Source: Tricholoma matsutake
Lineage: Eukaryota; Basidiomycota; Agaricomycetes; Agaricales; Tricholomataceae
NCBI GenBank assembly: GCA_026075535.2
Contig: AP026546.1
Span: forward strand, 8,122,001-8,186,000
Direction: 5' to 3'
Length of the DNA: 64,000 bases
Position numbers and translations under genes: made by a program. Positions 22,139-33,243 of this stretch are shown one piece after another. The notes below the pieces were generated by a model that had not been told where the DNA came from, searched no databases, and worked only from the letters and a program-made list of their open reading frames with translations. Position 1 is the first letter of the stretch, and each line of letters opens with the position of its first letter.

Positions 22139-25130
22139 GACTACTAAGAAGAGAAACTTCATCACACATAACAAGAATCACGTCTTTAAATTCTCCTTGT
22201 ACTCTTTTACAATCTGCAATATTGATTAAAACACTGTAGTCCTCTGCTACATCTCCAGCAATGCGGTTTCCTTTACCCTTACCTTATTTCTGCACTCTGA
22301 TTGATAAACCTTTGTGAATTGTCATACCATCAATCAGAGATGATCCACTAGGTGCTAAAAAGTGAATATGATGTTGATAACCATATGTCATCATAACTTG
22401 TTGAACAGCATTTACAACATGTGTCTTTCCAGTACCCCCTGGACCAGATAATAGCATCCAGATATAAGGCTTGAACTTTGCTTCATTTAGATTATTGACA
22501 TTTTTTTCTTTGTCATCAAGATATTTCAAAAATTCTTGTGCTATAATTTGAAATGCAATAACTTGCTTTGCATTCAAGGTTTCTTTGATTATAATGCTCT
22601 GCAACAGTTGCTCTCTAGATTGTATAGGCAATGATGGTCCAAAGTAAACCTCAGAACATGGTATAATATTTTTTTGCATGTGACTTTGGTCAGGGAATAT
22701 AATGTTATCACCATTCTCAGTACTGGGTACAGCTATATCTACATCCATTTGATTACTTACATCTAAAGCATTGTGGCATATTCTTTTGAAAATGCCTTCC
22801 TGTTCAGTAATTTCAGTTTTCCATAGGTTCATTTGTTATGGTGTAACTTTGGGCAATACTTTGTGTCAGTTGCTGATGGTTTGTTATGAATATCTAACTT
22901 ATTCAGCCACTTTGACTGCATTAATTTTACCAACTCACAATTGACATGAAAGTCCTTCTTAGGCAAAGTATAATCTTGGAGATTAAGCTCAGTCAGTTCA
23001 TCATCAAGGTTGCTTGATAGTGATTTAGTAAGTGCTCATGATTCATGGGTTAAAGCTTCACATTTTTTCAATCATTCTGCATCATGCTCATCTTCACACT
23101 CATGGATTGCTTCCCAGTGCTTCATAACTTGTACTGCATAATCAGGAAATTGATATGATAGATATAAGTTTTCTATAGTAGTATCAGTTGAGACAATGAA
23201 TGGTGCATCAATATGAAAAGGTTTGAAGTGACTTAACATAAACAGTTTATATGTAGATGCAGTAGGTCAGGGTATAGACATGCCAATTACTCCAGGAACT
23301 GATGTTTGTCTAGTGATATGATATTTAGTATTGGTGTGCTCAATTATTTGATGAGTATCATGCAATGGATGTGGAAACAGAAGCCTGTATCTATTATATG
23401 TTCCTAATCTTTTATATGTCTCATCAGAAGTTTTTTTCTCAATCCTAAAGCAGGGTACAAATTCATAAAATGATACATCATCAAGATTTTGATCTCTATA
23501 AATGTAGTTGTCAATTTGTGTATGCCTCAACAGTGCACCTTCCTTGTTAACATGTATTCAAAGTGGCATGGCTTCAACATCATCTGAGTCTTCAACATTG
23601 TCATTATCACTAGTATCCATATCAGTGTCAGTTGTGAAATCATTATGGATGTTCAAATGACTCATATACAATTTTATGTGAGCCCATCCCATCTGCATGA
23701 CCCTGTACATAATGTCCAGCTTGCTGAGCATGAATCTGTTGCTGTCTTCCAAATTGAGATAAGCATTTGTGTAGAAGATTCTTTGCCTGTTCTTTTGTTG
23801 ACATGTTGCTCTGGTTGGACTCAGTGGCATGTAACACAGCTTTTGATAAAAGAGACAATATTTCATAAGTTTTTAGATCATTTTTGTAATATAGTCAGTA
23901 ATGTAGAACATTGCAGCCTTAGCTGCTTTTCCCAATAATATAAATTTCAGATCATGATTATGTCAGCAGTATACCAATATAAATGGATTGTAATAATTTA
24001 CATTTGGATCTAAACAGTAAGTAAACTGAGTTTGTTTCTGAATGAAACCATGATGATTTTACAATTTCATGTGGGAACTGAAATCAGCATGTGTCAGAAT
24101 GTCCATATCTGTGGCAGACATCACAACATGTATATTTTTGTAAAGCTTCACCACACAACTTTACCTCATTCAAAAACAATGACTTCCAATTGTTCAGATC
24201 AAAGTTGGCTCTTAAATGTATGGTGGAGGCACATGTGGTGGACATTGTGTTTGTGGTTCAAACTCTTTATCTAAAATGATATCAATATTTGGTAAATCAT
24301 GTTTGATCATTCCTTCCAAGTATTTAAATAGTTTCTTTTCAAGGGCATGGTCAGATTTAAGCTGTGCATGTAAATCTGTGGGATTCAATGCACCTACAAG
24401 CCAGAGCATAAATGACCATGTAGACCACCTCTTTCTGTGCATTCTGTTGTACCATAAAAAGCCTGCAAGTGACCTAATATCCCACCACACTCAGAGGATT
24501 GACCTAAATCAAAGTTCCAACCAAATAAATGTTCAAATAGAGTATAGATAGAGAATTCAAAAAAATCAGCAGCTGCAACTGGATCTTTTGCAAGATGCAG
24601 GGCTCTCTGTGTACTAGAGACAAGAACAGAAAATCTGTCATCCAGGTTGACAGATACATCACCACACATCATTTAAAAAATAGGGCTATGTGCCAGCATT
24701 TGGATTTGCAGTAAAATACAATGATGGAATACCAAAAAAGCCAGCATAACTCTGTATAGTATTTCTGCAGGATATTTTTGAAGCTTGTGAACCAGAAATT
24801 TTTGCAGCAACTGTATTGACTTGTTTCAGAAGATTCATTACATTTTTCTCTTCATTACTTGATTCAAGCATATTACCTTCTTTTTCCAAATGATTTGCAA
24901 CAGTTGTAAGAGTATCATGTGATACAGCAATTAGTTTCTCAGCTACAGAATCAAAATGAGAGCTTTTTACTGTAGAATATGTTTTCAGGTGAGCCATTCT
25001 ACATTCAATGATATTCCATACTACAAATACAAATGAATGATGATATCTGAAAGAAAAATCAGACAGTGATATACAGTAATTAGCTTGCTGCTAAAAGGAT
25101 ATTGGTACAGGTCGCATTGAGTCTTCAAAC
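22139..25130 (-). pseudogene. Helitron Rep domain and N-terminal part of PIF1-like helicase
   Basis: Reading leftward, the block at 24997-24686 (FFGIPSLYFTANPNAGT) is the start of the Helitron_like_N domain. ERGGLHGHL with the continuing frame MLWLVGALNP (about 24430-24370) is the HUH motif, with a 1-nt frameshift just after it. FYITDYITK (about 23910-23880) holds the Rep tyrosines. The helicase then begins: SREQLLQSIIIKETLNAKQ, Walker A GPGGTGKTH (about 22440), FLAPSGSSLIDGMTIHKG, and Walker B VMCDEVSLL (about 22160-22140). Copia-B interrupts a few codons after Walker B. Several frameshifts and stops make it inactive. Confidence 0.87.
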
Positions 25131-25323
25131 TGGAAGGACATGTCATATGGTGACACATAACCTCACTCAGTTGGAATACACAAAAGAACAGGCAGAAGAG
25201 ATGTTCTTTGAGTTGTGTATATACAGATGATGGTGGTTTCTAGTTAAGTGTCCAGATCAGTATCCTCTCCATGTCATGTCACAGGTAAGTAAATATGTGT
25301 AAATAGTAGGTAACCTCATTACA
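25131..25323 (-). repeat. Gypsy-B 3' LTR
   Basis: 193 bp, TGGAAGGACA...CTCATTACA on the plus strand. It differs from the right copy at about six places, including CA/CG, CA/TG and TG/CA pairs. GTATATAC near 25219 could be a TATA element. Confidence 0.92.
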
Positions 25324-25418
25324 CCCTCCCCCTCCATAAAAAAAGAAATAAAACCTTTCAACACACCCCAAAAACTAAGTAAAGGCATGGGTTCACTAAA
25401 AACCCCAATGGGGAAAAG

Positions 25419-27158
25419 CTACTGGCCAGTGATCAAAAAAAGGCTATGTACTTCAACCAGAGCTTTTTTGTGCCTGCCAGATGTCCAAGGCCTCGCAATC
25501 CTGCAACTCACATCCTGGTAGCCAACAATTTTCTTCTGGGCCAAATCCACACCATTGCACCAGATATTGCATTTCTCAACCCCATTTCTGTTCCTCCAGA
25601 ATGCAGCATTCTGGGAACAGCTCCTTATCATTCTTGATGAAAGGTAGAATGTGAGACATATGGAAGGTGGGGAAAGTATTCAGGTTGTTGGGCAGATTGA
25701 CCATGACTGTAGATTTCTCAGGGATTGCATTGGTGACATGGTAAGGTCCATCATATTGAGGCATAAATTTTGCTACTCGCTTTTCTCCTTTTGTTTTGTA
25801 TTCTCATCACCTATGTAGTGTTGATAAAATGATGTGTTGTCCTTTCTAAAATAGGAAATCATCAGAGTGGTCCACATTAGCAGACAAGGCTTGAGAGGTC
25901 TTAGCACACAGCATATTATACTGTGCCTCCATAGCATCTTGTCACAGCTGCTCAATCATGTTCATGGCTTGAATGTCCTCCACAACACCTTCACTCAACA
26001 CCACCAGAGGCAGAATGACTTGTGGACTCCAGCCCATTTGCAATTGGAAAGGGGAGAATCCTGTGGATGTGTTAATCATGTTCATAATATCAAAACGTAC
26101 CCAAGGAAGTGCTCATCGCCAACCCAACTAGTTATGCTGCACATGGTAATGTAGACACTGGTTGATTGTTTTGTTTGATCGTTCACTTGTTCCATCTGAT
26201 TGTGGGTGGTATGCTGTCTTTGTGGGCATGCATATGGCTGAGTCTTTATGGTTTGCTCTGCATTTTTCAATTTGATCCTTGCCATAATGTTCCATGGCAG
26301 ATTATTGACGTGAGGCAGTGGTTGAAAAACATCTTGAAAGTCACTTAGAAGGGTAGACGCCATCGTTGCCATCCACTGTTGGAAACTTAAAACCTTGACA
26401 CATTCTTTAATTAATGCTGCCATGTTTACAGGTTTAACCTCTTCAGGAACTCCTTTTCCCTCACTGAGACGCCGTTTGCATACATCTATCAACTTGTCAA
26501 GCACCAGCTTTTTTGTCTCCCTTACCTCCATCACAGTTGTTCTAGGTTTAGACAACAGTCTTTGTCTTTTGTGAATAGGGAACTGCACAGGTTTTATCTG
26601 CGGGCTTCCCATGCTTTTATTTCCTAATTTATTCAATGAGTTTTGCATGAAAAATCATGAAAAAAAGATTTTCTGGAAGCTTTTTGTTGGCTCTGTGTGA
26701 TCTAACACATAAAACAGTATTTGGGTGACATCTGTCATGTGACAAGGTCAGAAATAAATTATTTTGTCCCTTGTATCACAAGCATCCATTGAATAGCTAT
26801 CAGAAAATCATTTTTTTCATGAGTTTTCATGCAAAACTCATTGAATAAATTAGGAAATAAAAGCATGGGAAACTCACAGGTAAAACCTGTGCAGTTCCCT
26901 ATTTGTGAACAGGAGGATTCAATAAGTCATAGTTATTTTTCTTGTCAATTACAGAACACTGCTTGAAATCTGCTACAATGTGGTTTACAGCGAGAAACAG
27001 CAGTCTGAGGAGTAGCGGTACACATAGCATAGGAGTAATTACAGCTTTGATGGAACAAGAAGTCTATGCCAAGCCAACAGTGTATGGTGCAATCATTACA
27101 TATTCATATAAGTGGCTATCAGAAGTCAAAGTGTTGTTTAATGCAATGGAAATTGGCA
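25419..27158 (-). pseudogene. Gypsy-B pol remnant: RT start joined to integrase C-terminus
   Basis: From right: a block with VCKRRLSEGKGVPEEVKP and ATMASTLLSDFQDVFQPLPH (26500-26310), then the RT entry motif ARIKLKNAEQTIKTQPYACP (about 26290-26230). Instead of the RT palm domain the frame passes into NDQTKQSTSVYI, SWVGDEHFLGYV and, in another frame, STGFSPFQLQMG-like sequence, which belong to the integrase core end. PQYDGPYHVTNAIPEKSTVM and FPTFHMSHILPFIKNDKELF (25764-25600) form the integrase C-terminal SH3-like segment, with chromodomain-like residues to 25419. So about 2 kb encoding YxDD, RNase H and most of integrase is deleted near 26200. A MITE sits at 26576-26901. Confidence 0.8.
26576..26901. 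mobile_element. hAT-like palindromic MITE (TAGGGAACTGC family)
   Basis: A 326-bp near-perfect inverted repeat: each arm is about 110 bp and begins TAGGGAACTGCACAGG. Flanked by a perfect 8-bp target duplication TTTGTGAA (26568-26575 and 26902-26909). The arms contain TTCAATGAGTTTTGCATGAAAA. No coding capacity. TAGGG ends plus an 8-bp duplication suggest a hAT origin. Confidence 0.92.
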
Positions 27159-27166
27159 AGGGTTTA

Positions 27167-28599
27167 TTGTGTTTGAAGGTCCAGTTCATCGAACCAGAAA
27201 AAAACTTAAGTCAAACTGGACTGAACTGCAGTCTGGTCTTTTTTGCAGTTGTGGTTGCCTTAGTTTGTGTACATGGTCTGTTGCAGTTTCTCAAATTGTA
27301 TATTTATTTTGAACTGACAAAAGTCAGTTTGAACTGGTTGTAACTGGTCTACAGTATACTTTACATATACTAACTATATATATACTAACTAATAATTAAA
27401 GTGGGGATGTGCCTGTGGAATGACTAGCAAAAGTGAGGGTTTATATACCTTGTGGCTGTGCACAGACCATGTGGTCATGTTTGTGCTCAAAAAAACAAGA
27501 GTGGCACCATTTGCCAGATGACTCCCATGACAACAAACAACTCCCATGACAACAGCACCCACCATCAACATTCACCCACCTCTCCCCAAAGCATTGCCAA
27601 TGAACAAACACAAAGCAGGCAGCCCAAATGACGCTAGTTTGTTGTTTGGGTCCTAGGGTATGTTTTTTATAGTTTCTTTCTTTCTTTACTAACTAACAAA
27701 CTAATCAAATATCTTTTCTTCATTATTAGGTTCTTATCATTTAATTACAATGTCGCCCACTCATCAAAACAACACACCCAAGCCTCTGCTCACAGGGCAG
27801 CAACAGGTTCTGTTTGTACTCAGCAATGACAACTTCCAGTAAGCCCCACAACAACCATCCAACATCTGCCACCACCACTTCCATGTCACAAGCACCATCA
27901 ACCCATCTATGAGCCACTGCTTGTAGGGGGAATTGGAGGTGCTGACGACAATGATAGCCATGAATGGGGGACAACAAACAGCCAGGATGACAAACCATGG
28001 GTACAGCCTTGACAATGAACAGCAACAACAAACAGCCATGCCAACAAACACTGGGGAGGATGAATGGCAGGGAGGACAAACACTGGGGACAATGAAAGGC
28101 AGGGACATCGAACGCTGGGGACAATGAGGGCCCCCAGTATGTTTCTTTCCATTGATCTCTTTTTTTTTTACTAACTAATTTTGATTTTTTTTTTCAGGTT
28201 TGATAACAATGACAATGCCACCACCCTATGTTGCCCCCTGTGAGCCACCACCCACCCTATGCCACTGCTGCAAGCTTCTGCTTGCAGGGTAGCAACAGGC
28301 TGACCACGATGAATTTGGGTGGATGATGTATGACACCCCACAATGCCCCACTCTCATGTGTGGGGTGTTTCATTTCTTTCTTTCTTTGTCTAGCTTTCTT
28401 TTGTTGTGATGTACCTCCCTGCACCTTGCAGGTGGAGGCTTTACTAACTAGTTTTACTGAGTATATAATTTAATTTAATTACACTAGAAAAAATCATAGT
28501 AAAACTGGTCAGAACTGGTTCTTTGAGGGCAATGGTTTAGACCAGTTGTGGTCCCATTTGGGGTTGAAAAACTGGACCTAACCAGACCATAAAACACTA
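27167..28599 (+). mobile_element. TIR-1 hAT-like non-autonomous element
   Basis: 1433 bp with ends TTGTGTTTGAAGGTCCAGTT and the inverse ...CCAGACCATAAAACACTA, flanked by a perfect 8-bp duplication AGGGTTTA (27159-27166 and 28600-28607). Subterminal GGTCTGGTT/AACTGGTT motifs occur in both arms. The interior in plus orientation has a TATA-like TTTATATA (27440) followed by a conserved block, then two intron-like segments (27658-27729 and 28137-28197). The first follows a degenerate GCCCAAATGACG...TTTGGGTC palindrome. No transposase. Confidence 0.92.
27658..27729 (+). other. intron-like segment in TIR-1 element
   Basis: GTATGT donor, CTAAC branch motif (27689-27693), TTATTAG acceptor, T-rich body of 72 bp. 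Directly upstream lies the palindromic GCCCAAATGAC...TTTGGGTCCTAG. The second such segment, 28137-28197 (GTATGT...ACTAACT...TTTTCAG, 61 bp), follows in the same orientation. Both meet basidiomycete intron consensus; splicing is not demonstrated. Confidence 0.55.
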
Positions 28600-30094
28600 A
28601 GGGTTTATGCAAATGAAAACAACAAAGACCAAGAGATTCTGCAAGTGCACTGTCAATCAGGACAATGTGAGCCCCACAATCAAGCATGCTGTTCACTGTG
28701 AGAGGTTTGTCAGCACCAGGTCCCATCAATGAGCATTCCCAACATAGATGTGGGACAGTCAGGGGGGCACTCACCTCCTCCTCACTTTCAGACCCAGAAC
28801 CAAGCACTGTGGACAGCATTATCACCATGGCCATGAACAATGTGTCATCCTCTTTGTATTCCTTGACGCGACTGGAGGACGCCACCACTCCAACAGGTCT
28901 GGCACCAGCTGGCACATTTGTTGATCTGGAGGAAGTCTTCAGTGAGTTCCTTGGAGTTCTTCCTTTCTGGGAAGTCATTTGGGCAGTCAGGTGCACAGTG
29001 GCTCTGGTATCCTCGCCAATACTTCATGCATCCCTGATGCTTAAATAGCAGTGATCATTCATTTTCAGTCAGCCAAGGTGGGTTTCTTGAGCCCATAGAT
29101 GATGTTGTTGTGGAGGTGCTGGGGCAGCTCTTAGCATTGGAAACCCTGTTTGTATTACAGGAAGGATGGGACAGGGCTTGCCCTTTTGAAGCCCATTGCA
29201 CATCTTTGGCAGCCTCAAGAGTCAAGATAGCACTTCATGTTGTGCATGTGCTCCTCAGCCAATTTCCACACCTCTGAGATCCAACAGGTCAGTCAAGCTT
29301 CTGCAATTTGATTCTCTGTATCTGTTGCTTTTCTAACTTTGTCAACAATTTCTTTAATTTTATGATTCTTGCAGTGATTATGAAGGTTAACATCCAATAA
29401 ACTGTCCAGCTGGAGTCTGAGTTCCATGTCAGAGAAATGGTACTCTGAGTTTTGCAGGACGATATTGAGGTGTCAGATGTCATTCACCCATTTGGCAAAC
29501 AGTTCTGAAGATTTTAAATGAGAATTGTGAATCTTTGCGTGTAGTTCATCATCCCAACCCTCCGTGAGGAACTCCCTCTGAAATTTTTTGATGAATTCAT
29601 TGAACAAAAGAGCAGCCAGTCATTTGCCATGGGTAGCAACCCAATTGTGCACCTGTAAATCCATCAAGCCTGATAATGTAGCTGTTACTTGGTCTCTGGG
29701 CTCGATTTTGCAGTGTTTGAAGGTCTGGCTCAGTCCAGTTTTTTTCCATTTTAGGATGAAACCAGAACTGCAACTGGCTCAATTACATTCAGAAGTTAAG
29801 AAAAACTGGACCGAACTGCATGTAGTTGGTTCACTGCAGTTCGGTCTGACTCGACCACAACCGGTTGTTGAATGACTCGCGCCGGTCTAAACCGATGTAA
29901 ACTACACAATTATATACATACTAATGATATTCTAAGAGTAAAATAAATCCCCTCACAGGCAGGAGCCTGCAAGCGGGCATGTAGATAATAAAATTAAAAA
30001 AGACCCAAGAAAATGGGTCAGCTTGCACAAAAAATCAGAAAATAGAAAAAACCTTCCACATTTGGAGCGAGGGGAACCTCCATAGGCATTGTGC

Positions 30095-30300
30095 TTGTCG
30101 TCAGGCATTGGCATTGGCATCTGGCATTGGCATTGGTGCTGGTGTTGGTGTTGGTGCTGGCATTTGCATCCTCGTCTGGTGTTGGTGTTGGTGTTGGTGT
30201 TGTTGGTGCTGGTGCTGGTGTCTGGCATTTGCATTTGCATCCTTGTCTGGTGTTGGCGTAATGTCATCTGCTGGTGTCTTCATCTGGTGTTGGCATTGTC
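30095..30300. repeat. TTGGTGTTGGCAT-type simple repeat
   Basis: Imperfect tandem 6-12 bp units of GGCATTGGCATTGG and TTGGTGTTGGTGTTGG. Open frames on both strands here encode only low-complexity peptides and are not genes. Confidence 0.8.
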
Positions 30301-30315
30301 ATCCACTGTCCTCAC

Positions 30316-31041
30316 TAGTGTTTAAAGGTCCGGTTAATGCAACCGAAAAAATGACCACAACCGAACTGAACTGGACTGAATGCAACCAGACCATCAGTTG
30401 TGGTTGCCCACATTTGGGGTCGTTCCAGTTGCCGGTTGCCTCATTTTGAAAATATTTGAAAACCGTTAAAAGACTGGTTGCCATCAGTTGCAACCAGTCT
30501 TTCTGCAGTGCATAAAAGATGTGTACATTGCGGGAAAAAACCCACGAGTCAGGTCGCCATGAGGTGCGGGTTCCCTTCCCACGAGGACATACCCCATGAG
30601 TCATGTCACCATGAGGCATGGGTTGCTCATATCCATAATAATTTGCTGAAAAGATATGAAATTATTATGGAAATAAGAAACCCGCACCTCATGGTGACCT
30701 GACTCGCGGGTTATATCATCACAGGAAAGGAACCCGCACCTCATGGCGACATGACTTGCGGGTTTTTTCCCGCAATGTACAAATTATTACAGAAATGAGA
30801 AACCTGCACCTCATGGTGACATGACTCGTGGGGTATATCATCACGGGAAAGGAACCCACCCCTCATGGTGACTAAGACCGGTCTTAACCAGTTTTTTAGG
30901 GGCAACCAAACCGATGTGGACTGGTCCTACTCAGTTCGGTTGTGGTTGCCCCATATCTGGGTCGGTCCGGTTGCGGTTGTGGTTGCCGGTTGCCCCTCTT
31001 GGAGGTCAAAAAACCGGACCAAACCAGACCTTTAAACACTA
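30316..31041. mobile_element. TIR-1 hAT-like element nested in the larger copy
   Basis: 726 bp with ends TAGTGTTTAAAGGTCCGGTT and ...ACCAGACCTTTAAACACTA; a perfect 8-bp duplication GTCCTCAC at 30308-30315 and 31042-31049. Subterminal GGTTGCGGTTG and CAACCGAA motifs in both arms. The centre holds a hairpin array (30517-30880). No coding capacity. It keeps more CG dinucleotides than the enclosing copy, which fits a later insertion. Confidence 0.93.
30517..30880. repeat. array of six 34-bp hairpin units within a larger palindrome
   Basis: Units resembling AACCCGC-ACCTCATGGTGACATGACTC-GCGGGTT occur at 30539-30572 and 30591-30624 (inverse orientation) and at 30679-30712, 30731-30764, 30801-30834 and 30853-30873 (truncated). 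Each has 7-9 bp complementary ends. Positions 30517-30782 form a long inverted repeat (TGTACATTGCGGGAAAAAAC against its complement) centred near 30655 on ATAATTT...AAATTAT. It may be a separate MITE, but no convincing target duplication was seen. Confidence 0.75.
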
Positions 31042-31128
31042 GTCCTCACCATCGTCTGGTGTTGGCGGTAGTGTCCTCATTGGTCCTGTCATTGTTGTCT
31101 GGCATGCATTAGGCATTGGTGTTGGTGT

Positions 31129-31556
31129 TGTCATAGTTTGCTGGCATCATTGTGGTTTGCTGGCATTGTCATAGTTTGCTGGTGTCATAGTTTGCTGGTG
31201 TCGTAGTTTGCTGGTGTCATAGTTTGCTGGTGTCGTAGTTTGCTGGTGTCGTAGTTTGCTGGTGTTGTAGTTTGCTGGTGTCATAGTTTGCTGGTGTCGT
31301 AGTTTGCTGGTGTTGTAGTTTGCTGGTGTTGTAGTTTGCTGGTGTTGTTGTTTGCTGGTGTCGTAGTTTGCTGGTGTCATAGTTTGCTGGTGTCGTAGTT
31401 TGCTGGTGTTGTTGTTTGCTGGTGTCGTAGTTTGCTGGTGTCATAGTTTGCTGGTGTCGTAGTTTGCTGGTGTCGTAGTTTGCTGGTGTTGTTGTTTGCT
31501 GGTGTTGTTGTTTGCTGGTGTTGTTGTTTGCTGGTGTCATAGTTTGCTGGTGTCAT
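31129..31556. repeat. 16-bp minisatellite, about 26 copies
   Basis: Unit TTTGCTGGTGTCGTAG with variants TCATAG, TTGTAG and TTGTTG; only two or three positions vary, mostly CG/CA/TG transitions. The 16-bp unit gives long open frames on the minus strand (TPANYDTSKLRHQQ repeats), which are a by-product of the period rather than a gene. Confidence 0.95.
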
Positions 31557-31803
31557 TGTCATCTGGTCTTGGTGTCATTGTCTGGTGTTGCTTGCATTAC
31601 CACCCTATGGGCAGGGGCTCGCAGGCGTGGTGTGGTGATTGGGTGTAGGTTCATCAAAAGATTAAGAACCTAAGAACAACGACAAAATATCAAGTTAGTT
31701 AAAAAAAACAATGAATGAATGATAAAAAACATACTCAAGGCCTGAACAATGCGACTGGCATCGTCTGGGCTGGTTGTGTTGGTCTGTTTGTGGCTATGGT
31801 GTC

Positions 31804-32168
31804 TATAAGGGCAACCTCAGCCTCTAGCAAAGGGAAATCCAAAGAGAAAACTCTAAGGATCCCTTTGCCAATGCCCAGTATATGTGAAGACTGCAAAATC
31901 AAATAATAATCTAAAAATAGAAAAGGTAGAGATAGGCAGATCAAGGCTGCCGAATGACATCATACCAAGGGGTAGATGTCGGAAGGGGTGCCCTGCCTCT
32001 AAATATAAAACTGTCAACATGCACAAACATGATAGAAAGGGAAATTTAGTAATAAAATCCGGAAAATTCATATAAAATGAAGAATAGAAGGGAATGAAGT
32101 GAGGAAAAATATGAAACAAATGTAAAAAATAGGAGAAAGACACAGGGTGCCCCCCTAGTCCCCTTACA
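31804..32168. mobile_element. TATAAGGG/CCCTTACA short element, copy 1
   Basis: 365 bp, about 85-90 percent identical by eye to 60740-61165. Ends TATAAGGGCAACCTC and CTAGTCCCCTTACA are imperfect inverted repeats. Flanks GTGTC and GTGTT could be a decayed 5-bp duplication. No coding capacity; a MITE-like element of unassigned superfamily. Confidence 0.75.
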
Positions 32169-33243
32169 GTGTTGTTATCAAAAGGTAAGAACCTAAAACA
32201 ATGACAGAATAGTTAGTTAGTTCAAAAACAATGAATCAATAATAAAGAAACATACCTAAGGCCCAGACAATGTGACTGGCATCATCTGGGCTGGCTGTGT
32301 TGGTTCGTTTGTAGCAGTGGTGTAGTGGGAAGCATGGTGGTTGATGTGGAAGGTGGGTGACACAGCATTGGTTGTTTGGCGGTCATGTGAAAGATGTTTG
32401 AAACTGGTGCCACTTTCTTTTCTCAGTTGTGCAAACATGACAAAATGGTCCATGCGCAGCCTCACAGTATATAAACCCCTGCTTTTTGTGTTATTTCTCT
32501 TGGGCACATCCCATTATTATTTTACTTTAGTTATTATTACATTTGATTACAATTAAATTACATCTACTGAGGTCAGTTAGAACTGGTTAGAACTGGTTTC
32601 AATTGACTTTAAATAAGTATTCAAATCATTGCAACTGCAACCGATAGGTTGGGAAAATGAGGGCAACTGCAACTGCAAAATAACGAGACCACAGTCTGGT
32701 TTGGCTTGGTTTCAGTTTTTTTCCAGTTCAATGAAACGGACCTTCAAACACTACAATTTTGTTTGTCCTGAAGTAGTTGACACATGCCATCTCACAATGA
32801 CACATTACCATAGGCAATATTTCACCTGGAGTCATCAGGGGAACACACCTAGGATTTGTGTGTAAACATTCAGCTGGGCTATCCCCAGACATTTGGACAG
32901 ATGAAGGAGTAGCCATACAACAGTCAGAGGAAGCAGATGAATTGGATTCAGCCTCTGGAGATCAATGACTGGCTATATGCATATCAGGGACAGCAGTAAG
33001 TGCATCAGGAACAGTGATGTGAGTGCTTGGGGTAGCTGTATGCACACCTGGAGCAGTGGAAGGAATGTCAGGTGAGTTGTGTGCTTGTCTGCACGTGAGA
33101 GGCAGGATGGGCAATAAGGCAACCGCAAGATTTCAGTGGTAGGACAATGGGTGTGGAGCAATGAGATGCAATGAATTTCATGCTCATAAACAAAAACCAT
33201 GGCAGGTCAGAAAAGACAGTATTCAGCAATGTTCAAAAAAAAG

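Larger units (their letters stand above)
29711..32753 (-). mobile_element. TIR-1 hAT-like element with two nested insertions and minisatellites
   Basis: 3043 bp; ends CAGTGTTTGAAGGTCTGG and ...ACGGACCTTCAAACACTA with an 8-bp target duplication CGATTTTG/CAATTTTG (29703-29710, 32754-32761; one transition). Contents: another TIR-1 element (30316-31041), a 16-bp minisatellite (about 31129-31556), a second simple repeat (30095-30300), a MITE (31804-32168) and two copies of the palindrome/intron-like module on the minus strand. A block around 32430-32500 (minus) with TTTATATACTGTGAGGCTG matches the TATA-containing block of the copies at 27440 and 45340. Confidence 0.88.
28600..33200 (-). pseudogene. 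Gypsy-B gag and protease (split by TIR-1 element at 29711-32753)
   Basis: Minus-strand coding parts: 33200-32762 with MTPGEILPMVMCHCEMACVN and YFRTNKI; after the 29711-32753 insertion it resumes at 29710 with KIEPRDQVTATLSG, FIKKFQREFLTEGWDDELHA (about 29610-29540), KWVNDI, then a knuckle KYWRGYQSHCAPDCPND (about 29027-28970). Protease follows at about 28700-28600 with NSMLDCGAHIVLIDSALAESLGL, where the catalytic triplet DxG reads DCG. The TIR-1 element at 27167 interrupts immediately after protease. Multiple stops and frameshifts. The protein is the same type as the Gypsy-C gag at 14203. Confidence 0.8.

Noticed and set aside
31129..31556. Regular repeats resembling a CRISPR array
   Set aside because: Units are head-to-tail 16-mers with no unique spacers, inside a fungal transposon.
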